Assembly: GCF_014197035.1 (NCBI RefSeq)
Contig: NZ_JACIEU010000011.1
Location: forward strand, 140,603 to 204,602
Source of the DNA: Sphingobium scionense
GTDB lineage: Bacteria > Pseudomonadota > Alphaproteobacteria > Sphingomonadales > Sphingomonadaceae
Reading direction: 5' to 3'
Length of the DNA: 64,000 bases
The position numbers were made by a program, and so were the translations under genes. Under the pieces are notes generated by a model, which saw only the letters and a list, made by a program, of their open reading frames with translations, was not told the origin of the DNA and ran no database searches. Positions 45,052 through 52,718 of the stretch are shown piece by piece (position 1 is the stretch's first letter; each line of letters starts with the position of its first letter).

Positions 45052-46595
45052 GACGCATACTCCTTGGCCAGTGCGACTCGATCGATCTTGCCATTGGGGT
45101 TACGCGGAAACTGTGCAAGCACTAGCGTCTCGCGCGGCTGCATGAAATTGGGCAGTTCGGCCTTCAGGTGGGCGGCGACGGCGGCGGATATATCGGGATC
45201 GGCGGCGCGCAGCAGCAGCAGCACCGCCTGCCCCAGCCGCTCATCCCTGACACCAAGTGCGACAGCCTCCGCCACGCCGGCGACCGCAACCGCCGCCTCC
45301 TCGATCTCGGTCGGGCTGATGCGATTGCCGGCCGACTTGATCATCGCGTCGTCGCGGCCGACGAAATAGAGCAGTCCTTCCGGGTCGCGGCGCACCGTAT
45401 CCCCGGACCATACGGCAATGCCGCCATGGCGGGAGGCTGACGGCGCCGGCTTGAAGCGCTCGGCGGTGCGCGCAGCATCCTGCCAATAGCCCTGCGCCAC
45501 CAGCGGCCCGGCATGAACCAGTTCGCCCGGCTCGTCATCGCCGGCAAGGCTGCCGTCGGGGCGAACCACCAATATCTCGGCAAAGGGAATGGCAGACCCC
45601 ATCGAATCCGGGTGACTGTCAACCAGAGTAGGCGACAGATAGGTGGAGCGGAAGGCTTCGGTCAGGCCATACATGGGATAGAGATCGGCCTGCGGGAACA
45701 GCCCGCGCAGCCGCGCCACCAGCGGCCGGGTCAACGCCCCGCCACTATTGGTCAGGCGACGGAGCTTGGCCGCGATCTCCACGGGCCAGTCCAGTTCGGT
45801 GAGTTGCACCCAGAGCGGCGGCACCCCGGCCAGGGTGGTGATGTCCCAGCGATCGACCGCCTTCACCACATCGCGCGGCGTCAGATAGTCGAGCGGATAG
45901 GCGCAGCCGCCCGCATACCAGGTGGAAAGCAGCTGGTTCTGGCCATAGTCGAAGCTGAAGGGCAGCACGCACAGCGTCCGGTCCTCCGGCGCCAGCCCCA
46001 GATAATGGGCCACCGACACCGCGCCGAGCCAAAGATTGGCGTGACTGAGCATCACCCCTTTGGGCCGGCCGGTCGATCCGCTGGTGTAGAGGATCGCGGC
46101 CAGAGCATCGGGCGTGGCATCGGACGGCGGCAGCGCCGCGCCACCGCTCATCCCCGCCGCCGCATCATCTTCCCGATGGAGATGGCAGTCGGCCGGGACA
46201 TCGGCGGGCGCCAGCGTCGATAGGCGGCTGGCCGTGCCGATCAGCAGCGCGGCGCCGCTGTCGGCCAGGATATGGGCGACCTGCGCATGTTTGAGCAGCG
46301 GATTGATCGGCACATGGACAAGGCCTGCACGCGGCGCGGCGAGCGGCATCAGCGCGGCAACCGGCCCCTTGGCCACCCAACTGGCTACCCGCGCGCCGGA
46401 TGCAAGGCCAAAACCGGCGAGCCATCCAGCCAGACGGCCAAGTGCCTGTTCCAGCTCGGCATAATCCAGCGCGCCCGATCGGCCCGCCAGCGCCGGCCGT
46501 GCCGGATCGCCATGCCGCAGCAGATGGTCTATCGGCTGCACATCAGCATGGTCGATCGGCGCCTTGGAAGCCAACAGGGGGTCGCTTAACATCAT
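45048..46595 (-). CDS. XrtA-associated acyl-CoA ligase (AMP-forming)
   Basis: A 515-residue adenylate-forming enzyme. The P-loop AILYTSGSTGRPKGVMLSH, MYGLTEAFRSTYL and the C-terminal NGKIDRVALAKEYA with the catalytic lysine are all visible, so it should adenylate a carboxylic acid and load it on CoA or on a phosphopantetheine carrier. An ACP gene is 1.1 kb away on the opposite strand. It is divergent from the GNAT gene with only 47 bases between the starts, so their promoters overlap. An ATG one codon downstream is an alternative start. Confidence 0.92.
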   Translation of the reverse strand: MMLSDPLLASKAPIDHADVQPIDHLLRHGDPARPALAGRSGALDYAELEQALGRLAGWLAGFGLASGARVASWVAKGPVAALMPLAAPRAGLVHVPINPLLKHAQVAHILADSGAALLIGTASRLSTLAPADVPADCHLHREDDAAAGMSGGAALPPSDATPDALAAILYTSGSTGRPKGVMLSHANLWLGAVSVAHYLGLAPEDRTLCVLPFSFDYGQNQLLSTWYAGGCAYPLDYLTPRDVVKAVDRWDITTLAGVPPLWVQLTELDWPVEIAAKLRRLTNSGGALTRPLVARLRGLFPQADLYPMYGLTEAFRSTYLSPTLVDSHPDSMGSAIPFAEILVVRPDGSLAGDDEPGELVHAGPLVAQGYWQDAARTAERFKPAPSASRHGGIAVWSGDTVRRDPEGLLYFVGRDDAMIKSAGNRISPTEIEEAAVAVAGVAEAVALGVRDERLGQAVLLLLRAADPDISAAVAAHLKAELPNFMQPRETLVLAQFPRNPNGKIDRVALAKEYAS

Positions 46596-46642
46596 GTCCA
46601 GAATTTGGTCCTAAGGGCGTCTAAGAACCGGGAGATAATAGG

Positions 46643-47647
46643 TTGCTCGTCCCAAGGGAATATCGGACCCTGTCGGAAGTGCGTTCGGTGCTGGGTAGCC
46701 GGATGGACCGCGCCCATGTCCGCAGCCTGTTCGATCGCCTGGACTGGTTCGAGACATTGCACCCCCACTGCCTTGCCGACACACCGTTGCGGGTGCTGCA
46801 CCAGACAGAGGACGCCTGCGAGGCATGGTTGTTCCTTCTCGCCCCCGTTCCCCACCGCCTGACTGCGCTCGCCAACTGGTATAGCTTCGCCTGGAGCCCT
46901 GTCTTCCTGGGCGCCCCGGACGCGCAGCAGCAGGCGCGCCTGCTGGAAAATATCGCCCGCCACCTGCTGCGTGAGCAGGCACAGATCGATCTATACCCCC
47001 TTGCCCAACCCGAACCGCTGGTCAGCGCCTTTCGTCGCGCCGGCTGGTTCGCGGTGCAGCGGCGCATGGGCAGGCGCTATCTGCTCCATGTCGATGGTCG
47101 GGATTTCGCCAGCTATTGGGCGCAGCGCCCAGGCCGGCTGCGCAACCAGGTGCGCCGCAAGGCACGGCAGAGCCGCTATGACCTCAGCATCAGCGACCGA
47201 CTGACCGATGCGCTGTGGCAGGATTATGTTGATGTGCAGGCGCATAGCTGGAAAGCGCCCGAGCCCGGCCTGCCCTTCCTGCGCGCCATGGCACAGCGGG
47301 AAAGCGATGCCGGCACTTTGCGGCTGGGCTTTGCCCGGCTGGATGGCCGCGCCGTGGCGACACAGTTATGGACGGTGGAACATGGCATGGCGCTGATCCA
47401 CAAGCTGGCCCATGACAGCGCCCATGACGAAGGATCGCCCGGCACCCTGCTCAGCCATGCGATGTTCGCCCATGCCATCGACCAGGACCGGGTCGAGACG
47501 ATCGATTATGGCACCGGTGACAATGACTATAAGCGCGAATGGATGGACGAGCGCATTCCGCTCCATCAGATCGACCTGTTCAATCCGCGCCGGGCATCGA
47601 GCTGGTTTCCCGCCGCACGCACCTGTATTTCCGCGCTTGTCGGATAG
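46643..47647 (+). CDS. GNAT-like acetyltransferase (BioF2/FemAB-like)
   Basis: A 334-residue protein with the double-GNAT look of BioF2/FemAB-like acyltransferases: GRLRNQVRRKARQSRY, GFARLDGRAVATQLWTVE, KLAHDSAHDEGSPGTLL and IDYGTGDNDYKREWM. Such proteins in glycan loci transfer an acyl or aminoacyl group. The start is a TTG at 46643 with GGGAG eight bases upstream; no ATG lies near. It is 28 bases from the acp gene, forming a two-gene operon divergent from the ligase-decarboxylase pair, so the four genes likely act together. Confidence 0.85.
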   Translation: MLVPREYRTLSEVRSVLGSRMDRAHVRSLFDRLDWFETLHPHCLADTPLRVLHQTEDACEAWLFLLAPVPHRLTALANWYSFAWSPVFLGAPDAQQQARLLENIARHLLREQAQIDLYPLAQPEPLVSAFRRAGWFAVQRRMGRRYLLHVDGRDFASYWAQRPGRLRNQVRRKARQSRYDLSISDRLTDALWQDYVDVQAHSWKAPEPGLPFLRAMAQRESDAGTLRLGFARLDGRAVATQLWTVEHGMALIHKLAHDSAHDEGSPGTLLSHAMFAHAIDQDRVETIDYGTGDNDYKREWMDERIPLHQIDLFNPRRASSWFPAARTCISALVG

Positions 47648-47675
47648 GCGGCGAGCCATTAGATAGCCGCCCATC

Positions 47676-47963
47676 ATGCGGGCGCACAATTCTCAGCCGG
47701 TCGACCGGACAGACGATATCGAAACCCTGGTACGGGCGCTGCTGCGCGACGTGCTGAGCCTGTCGCAGGACCGGGTCGATGCCTTCGATCCCGACACGCC
47801 GCTGTTCGGCGCATTGCCCGAGCTGGACTCGATGGCCGTTGCCGGCCTGCTCACCGAGATGGAAGATCGCTTCGACATCCTGATCGAGGATGAGGATATC
47901 GACGGCGACACGTTCGAGACCTTCGGCACGCTGGTCACCTTCCTGCGCGCGAAGATCGGCTAA
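47676..47963 (+). CDS. acyl carrier protein, XrtA-locus type
   Basis: A 95-residue acyl carrier protein. The phosphopantetheine serine is Ser52 in LPELDSMAVAGLL, and the acidic helices flanking it (TEMEDRFDILIEDEDIDGD) are as expected for a carrier. It could hold the acid activated by the nearby ligase and be the substrate of the decarboxylase and GNAT enzyme. It lacks any other fatty-acid synthesis gene around it, so it is a dedicated carrier, not the housekeeping AcpP. An intrinsic terminator follows. Confidence 0.93.
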   Translation: MRAHNSQPVDRTDDIETLVRALLRDVLSLSQDRVDAFDPDTPLFGALPELDSMAVAGLLTEMEDRFDILIEDEDIDGDTFETFGTLVTFLRAKIG

Positions 47964-47987
47964 ACGCCACTTTCCCCCAAGGAATTC

Positions 47988-48019
47988 GGGCTGAGCCATT
48001 TCTGGCCCAGCCCTTTTTT
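47988..48019 (+). terminator. intrinsic terminator after acp
   Basis: GGGCTGAGCC pairs with GGCCCAGCCC (one mismatch) around a short ATTTCT loop, followed by TTTTTTC, 25 bases after the acp stop. The T-run lies to the right, so it acts on rightward transcription of GNAT-acp. Confidence 0.85.
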
Positions 48020-48029
48020 CTTAGAGTCC

Positions 48030-48146
48030 GTTTGAGAAAGCCGGTTCCAGCCCGCTCCCCCGCCCAACCGCCCGATCCGGTATCATCCTGTCGGGTGGTT
48101 GGGCTGGAACCGTACTGAAAAATCGCCCTTTCGCGATTTTTCAAAC
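48030..48146. repeat. nested inverted repeats between acp and trxB
   Basis: Three sets of paired arms lie within 117 bases. GTTTGA (48030-48035) matches TCAAAC (48141-48146). CGGTTCCAGCCC (48042-48053) matches GGGCTGGAACCG (48101-48112) perfectly over 12 bp. A short hairpin GAAAAATCG-CGATTTTTC closes at 48117-48141. Read on the minus strand the last hairpin lies about ten bases behind the trxB stop and could act as its terminator. The nested layout can fold as a branched structure, and may be a dispersed repeat element; other copies could not be searched. Confidence 0.6.
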
Positions 48147-48152
48147 AGGCTT

Positions 48153-49115
48153 TTACGCTTCGACCAGTTGCTCGAAATCGGCTTCGGCGAGGAAGCGCTC
48201 GACGTCGAGGGCGGCCATGCAGCCCATGCCGGCCGCGGTCACCGCCTGGCGGTAAATCTTGTCGGTCACGTCGCCGGCCGCGAAAACGCCGGGAATGGCG
48301 GTGTGGGTCGTGCCCTTCTCCACCACGATATAGCCTTCGTCGAGCGGCAGCTTGCCATCGAACAATTCGGTCGCGGGGTGATGGCCGATCGCGACGAAGC
48401 CGCCATCGGTCGGCACATGCGACTTCTCGCCGGTGACGGTGTCGATCAGGTCGACGCCGACCAGGCCTTCGGGCGTGCCACCGCCGACGAACTTGTCGAC
48501 CGCCTTGTTCCACAGCACCTTGATGTTGGGATGGGCATGCAGGCGCTGCTGCAGGATCTTTTCCGCGCGCAGCGAGTCGCGGCGGTGGATCAGAGTCACG
48601 TCATGGCTGTGGTTGGTGAGGTAGAGCGCTTCCTCGACCGCCGTATTGCCGCCGCCGATGACCACGACCTTCTTGCCGCGATAGAAGAAGCCGTCGCAGG
48701 TGGCGCAGGCGCTGACGCCCTTGCCCTGCAGATGCTCCTCGCCCTCGACGCCGAGCCACTTGGCCTGGGCACCGGTGCAGATGACCAGCGTATCGGCGAC
48801 ATAGAGGGTGCCGCTGTCCCCCTTCAGCTTGAAGGGACGTTCGCTGAGGTCGACGTCGACGATCTGGTCATACATCATCTGCGCGCCGACATGTTCGGCC
48901 TGGGCCTGCATCTGCTCCATCAGCCAAGGCCCCTGGATCACATCCTTGAAGCCCGGATAATTTTCGACGTCGGTGGTGATGGTCAGCTGGCCGCCCGGCT
49001 GCATCCCCTGCACCACGATCGGCGCGAGGCCCGCGCGCGCGCCATAAATGGCGGCGGACAGGCCGGCCGGGCCGGAGCCGAGAATGAGCATGCGGGTGGA
49101 GTGGGTGGCGGTCAT
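48153..49115 (-). CDS. trxB: thioredoxin reductase
   Basis: A 320-residue FAD/NADPH thioredoxin reductase. LILGSGPAGLSAAIY is the FAD-binding motif, Cys137 and Cys140 in SACATCDGFF the redox pair, VVVIGGGNTAVEEA the NADPH-binding motif, and GVFAAGDVTD the closing FAD motif. Length is normal. The start at 49115 gives the expected N terminus; upstream in-frame codons lack homology. It would also supply electrons, through thioredoxin, to MsrC encoded at 12130. Confidence 0.97.
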   Translation of the reverse strand: MTATHSTRMLILGSGPAGLSAAIYGARAGLAPIVVQGMQPGGQLTITTDVENYPGFKDVIQGPWLMEQMQAQAEHVGAQMMYDQIVDVDLSERPFKLKGDSGTLYVADTLVICTGAQAKWLGVEGEEHLQGKGVSACATCDGFFYRGKKVVVIGGGNTAVEEALYLTNHSHDVTLIHRRDSLRAEKILQQRLHAHPNIKVLWNKAVDKFVGGGTPEGLVGVDLIDTVTGEKSHVPTDGGFVAIGHHPATELFDGKLPLDEGYIVVEKGTTHTAIPGVFAAGDVTDKIYRQAVTAAGMGCMAALDVERFLAEADFEQLVEA

Positions 49116-49319
49116 CGATAATTCCAGCTGCGATTCGTGTGGCCGCCAGAGATAGGCCCTGACAGCCCCCGCGCAAGCAGGAGTTGGGCAGGAGATTTGC
49201 TTGGGGCGGCCCAAGACAGAGGCCCATGCGGGCCTTTCCACATGACAAGATCATCATTGCACTATGATCCACAATATATCACAAACAGCCCCAACGATAA
49301 CGCGCAGGAGAGATCAGGC

Positions 49320-50036
49320 ATGGCAACATTCGTGCTGGTGCATGGCGGGGGACATGGTGGCTGGTGCTATCAAAAGGTCGCGCGGCGGCTGCGCGCAGCG
49401 GGGCATGAGGTCCATTGCCCGACGCTGACGGGCCTGGGCGAACGCGCCCATCTGCTGAACGCCGACATCGACCTCGACACCCATATTCAGGACGTGGTGG
49501 CGCTGATGACGTTCGAGGGGCTGAGCGACATCATCCTGGTCGGCCACAGCTATGGCGGCATGGTCATTACCGGCGTTGCCGACCGCGTGCCGGATCGTAT
49601 CCGCGAGTTGGTCTATCTTGACGCGGCCCATCCGCGGGACGGAGAATCGCTGCAAATAGTGGCGCCGGCGCAGATGGAACCGACCCGTGCCATGGGCCGC
49701 TCTGTCGACGGGATCGAACTGGTGATGTGGCCCTTCCCCGGCATGGCCAGCTTTTTCGGCATCACCGATCCGGCCGATGTTACCTGGACCGAGGAAAGAC
49801 TGACGCCGCATCCGTGGAAATGCTTTGGCCAGCCGCTGCGGCTGGAAAATGGCGACGCCGCCTTCCGCCTGCCACGCACCAACATCAATTGCATCCAGGC
49901 CTTGCAGAACAGCCCGGACGAGGCGCGGGCGCGCCAATTGGACGGCCATCGCAATTTCGAGATCGACACCGGCCATGACCTGATGATCACCGAGCCGGAC
50001 GCGGTCGCGACCATGCTGCTGGAGGTGGCGGGTTAG
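49320..50036 (+). CDS. alpha/beta hydrolase
   Basis: A 238-residue alpha/beta hydrolase. Ser77 in VGHSYGGM is the nucleophile and DTGHDLMI carries the histidine; HGGGHGGWCY near the start forms the oxyanion region. It resembles the small esterases of the salicylate/pheophorbide methyl-esterase and EstC group. Substrate is unknown. The start at 49320 has CAGGAG about 8-10 bases upstream. It ends 11 bases from the end of the convergent Anbu gene and has no operon partner. Confidence 0.9.
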   Translation: MATFVLVHGGGHGGWCYQKVARRLRAAGHEVHCPTLTGLGERAHLLNADIDLDTHIQDVVALMTFEGLSDIILVGHSYGGMVITGVADRVPDRIRELVYLDAAHPRDGESLQIVAPAQMEPTRAMGRSVDGIELVMWPFPGMASFFGITDPADVTWTEERLTPHPWKCFGQPLRLENGDAAFRLPRTNINCIQALQNSPDEARARQLDGHRNFEIDTGHDLMITEPDAVATMLLEVAG

Positions 50037-50047
50037 GCCCCCTCCCC

Positions 50048-50785
50048 TTAGTCGAGGACGTTGGGCAGATCCTCGAACCCCTTGCGCAGGGCGGCGGACC
50101 AGCCCTGCGATATCATCGCGAACTCCTCGTTATCCGCCTCGATCCGGGTGCGGACACGGAAGTCGAAACTGTCGGTCTCGATCACCGTCAGGTCGAGCGG
50201 CATGCCCACCGACAGGTTGGAGCGCAGGGTCGAGTCCATCGATACCAGCACCGCCTTGGTCGCATCCTCCAGGCTCGTCTCGCGCTGGATGATGCGATCG
50301 AGGATCGGCTTGCCATATTTATGCTCGCCAATCTGGAAGAAGGGCGTGTCCTCGGTCGCCTCGATGAAATTACCAGCCGAATAGATGAGATAGAGGCGCG
50401 GCTTGCCACCGCGGCGCTGGCCCGCGATCATGATCGACGCGCTGGCGGCGGCCCCGTCCATCGCGATACTCTCGCGATAGCGCCCCTGCATCGTGCGCAT
50501 CGCGTCGCCCACCAGTTGCGCCGCGCGGTGCATCGTGTCGCAATTGAGGATGGTCTCGACCTCGGGGTCGCTTTCCGCCTCGCGGATCGCTCGCGACAAC
50601 ATCGTCTTCACCCCCTGGGTGATCGACAGATTGCCCGAACAGAGCAAGGTGATCGCCCGCTCGCCCGGCACATGATAGGTGAAGCTTTTCCGAAAGCGCG
50701 CGATGTTGTCCATGCCCGCATTGGTGCGGGTGTCCGACAGCATGACCAGCCCCTGGTCCACGCGCACCGCCACACAATAGGTCAT
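50048..50785 (-). CDS. Anbu proteasome-type peptidase
   Basis: A 245-residue member of the Anbu family, the bacterial proteasome homologue distinct from HslV. After Met removal the N-terminal Thr (TYCVAVRVDQG) should be the nucleophile, with Asp18 (SDTR) and Lys33 (RFRKSF) in the positions seen in proteasome beta-subunits. Anbu assembles as an open spiral or ring and has weak or undefined peptidase activity. It is the last gene of the four-gene Anbu operon, which encodes transglutaminase, alpha-E and ATP-grasp proteins, the usual set. Confidence 0.95.
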   Translation of the reverse strand: MTYCVAVRVDQGLVMLSDTRTNAGMDNIARFRKSFTYHVPGERAITLLCSGNLSITQGVKTMLSRAIREAESDPEVETILNCDTMHRAAQLVGDAMRTMQGRYRESIAMDGAAASASIMIAGQRRGGKPRLYLIYSAGNFIEATEDTPFFQIGEHKYGKPILDRIIQRETSLEDATKAVLVSMDSTLRSNLSVGMPLDLTVIETDSFDFRVRTRIEADNEEFAMISQGWSAALRKGFEDLPNVLD

Positions 50786-50812
50786 CGCCCCGAAGTCCTG
50801 CTTATCTCTACC

Positions 50813-51676
50813 CTAGGAGCGGGGCGTGGGCGTGCTCTGCTGTTGCTGGCGTTGCAATTGCCGTTCCTCGACTCCGTCCTCCGCCTGCGCGATCCTGACA
50901 TCGGCGTCAATGCTGATATCGCCCGCAACCGTAACGGAGCCCCGTATCGGGGCAGCTTCATCGGCATCCAGGCCACTGGCCAGGCGCAGATAGCGTTCGG
51001 TGATGCAAACCCGATTGGACGGATCAAAACCGACCCAGCCGAGCCCCGGCACCAGCGCCTCTGCCCAGCCATGGGTTTCGTGCAGATCCCCTTCGCCCGC
51101 CAGCAGATAGCCAGAGACATAGCGCGCCGGAACGCCGAGCAGGCGCGCGCCGGCGAGGAATATCTGGGCATGATCCTGACACACGCCGGCGCCCAGCGCG
51201 AAGGCTTCGGCCGCCGTGGTGTCGGCGCCGGTCACGCCTGGACGATAATCAACCATATCGCTGATCGCTGCCGACAGCGCGTGAAGCTGGGCCAGCGGCC
51301 CGTCTCCTTCCGGCAGGGCGGCGACCATGGCGCGGATCGCGTCCGACGCCTTGGTCAGCGCCGTGTCGCGCAGGAAATAGCGGGCATCGACCCGACAGTG
51401 CGGCAGCCCGCCGATACCATGGGTCTCACGCGTCTCGACCAGCCCCTCGGCAATGATCACCGCCTCGCTGAGGCTGTCATGGCGAACCCACACCGCCTCC
51501 ATCTCGCCATAGCTGTTGGGACGAAAATTGGTCAGCGCCTCGCCATTGATGCTGACCTGCCAATCATGCACCTTCTGCCCCGGCGTATCGATCGGCATGA
51601 GCTTCAGCCGCATCGCGACACGACCGACCGAAGCGGGATAGCCGTAGACGGTCTGGTGACGGACGAGCAATTTCAT
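50813..51676 (-). CDS. transglutaminase-like cysteine protease of the Anbu operon
   Basis: A 287-residue transglutaminase-fold protein with an N-terminal beta domain (about residues 1-90). The triad is visible: Cys166 in GAGVCQDHAQIF, His202 in ETHGWAEAL and Asp218 in GWVGFDPSN. In the Anbu operon this enzyme is thought to hydrolyse or transfer peptide or isopeptide bonds made by the ATP-grasp partner; direct evidence is lacking. It lies 27 bases before the Anbu gene and 18 bases after the alpha-E gene. Confidence 0.94.
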   Translation of the reverse strand: MKLLVRHQTVYGYPASVGRVAMRLKLMPIDTPGQKVHDWQVSINGEALTNFRPNSYGEMEAVWVRHDSLSEAVIIAEGLVETRETHGIGGLPHCRVDARYFLRDTALTKASDAIRAMVAALPEGDGPLAQLHALSAAISDMVDYRPGVTGADTTAAEAFALGAGVCQDHAQIFLAGARLLGVPARYVSGYLLAGEGDLHETHGWAEALVPGLGWVGFDPSNRVCITERYLRLASGLDADEAAPIRGSVTVAGDISIDADVRIAQAEDGVEERQLQRQQQQSTPTPRS

Positions 51677-51694
51677 GACGGTCTCTCCCCCCTC

Positions 51695-52627
51695 TCAGCC
51701 GAAATGATAGGTTTCGGCGATTTCGACGCCGAGCCGGTTGCTCATCATCAGGCTATACTGCACGGTTTCGTGCAGGCCGCGGCGGAAGATCTCGCCGCTG
51801 TCCAGTTCCTCCAATTCGCTCACCAACTGCTTCACCGTGTCATGGCAGGGGCCGCGCGCATTGTGCCAGCCGGCCAGCCGGTTGAGCCGATAGGCCAGTT
51901 GATCGCAGCAATAGGCGACGCTGCGCGGGAACAGCCGGTTGAGCATCAGGAAATCGGTGATCTGCCAGGGCGTGTAGGTGCCGCCATAGACATGATGATA
52001 GGCCCGCGCGCCCGACAGCGCGTAAAGCACCGAGGTCCATTGATAATGGTCGCGATTGCCGCCGATAACCTCCGTCTCGGGCAACAGCACATAATATTTC
52101 ACGTCGAGCAGCCGCAGCGTCATCTGCGCCCGCTCCAGCGCCGAACCGCAGCGCAGGAAGTCATGGCCTTCGTTGCGCAGCTGGCCCGAATGGGCAGCGC
52201 CGCGGAAAGTCATGACACGCGTCTTCACCCAGTCGATCAGCGCGGGCAGGTGCGCCCTCGCCTCGGCCACATCATAGCTGTCAAGCTTGCGCCAGCCATC
52301 ATTGAGCGCCTCCCACATGTCCTGCGTGAGCATGGTGCGGGCCGACTTGGCGTTGGCGCGCGCCTTCAGCAGGCAGGATCGGATCGAGCTGGGATTGTCA
52401 GGATCCAGCATCAGATAGGCGACGATGTCGCTTTCCGTCACCGGCACACCATCCGGGAAACGATGCCCAGCCCCGGTCGCACGCACCACCGATCGCCATT
52501 CGTCGCGATGATTGGCGCCCGGCAGGATCGCCATCCGCTGCCCCATCGACAGCAGCCGCGCGGTGGCCTCGGCGCGTTCCATATAGCGCGCCATCCAGAA
52601 GAGATTTTCGGCGGTCCGGCTCAGCAT
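51695..52627 (-). CDS. alpha-E domain protein of the Anbu operon
   Basis: A 310-residue all-helical alpha-E domain protein. It begins MLSRTAENLFWMARYMERAEATARLL, the distinctive start of the family. Members always accompany a circularly permuted ATP-grasp ligase, sometimes fused to it, and probably act as its partner subunit. No catalytic residues are known. It is transcribed between the ATP-grasp gene (91 bases upstream) and the transglutaminase. Confidence 0.95.
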   Translation of the reverse strand: MLSRTAENLFWMARYMERAEATARLLSMGQRMAILPGANHRDEWRSVVRATGAGHRFPDGVPVTESDIVAYLMLDPDNPSSIRSCLLKARANAKSARTMLTQDMWEALNDGWRKLDSYDVAEARAHLPALIDWVKTRVMTFRGAAHSGQLRNEGHDFLRCGSALERAQMTLRLLDVKYYVLLPETEVIGGNRDHYQWTSVLYALSGARAYHHVYGGTYTPWQITDFLMLNRLFPRSVAYCCDQLAYRLNRLAGWHNARGPCHDTVKQLVSELEELDSGEIFRRGLHETVQYSLMMSNRLGVEIAETYHFG

Positions 52628-52718
52628 GTCTTGGCTCTTTTCACCGTGGGGGCCGGCGTCGTTGCGCCCGCCCCTGCATCATCAAGGGATATCGGAAGGA
52701 AGGAAGCGGCCGCGCCCA

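Noticed and set aside
21656..46595. PEP-CTERM substrate gene inside the XrtA locus
   Set aside because: None of the accepted proteins ends in the Pro-Glu-Pro motif, hydrophobic helix and basic tail; the outer-membrane protein ends as a beta-barrel instead.
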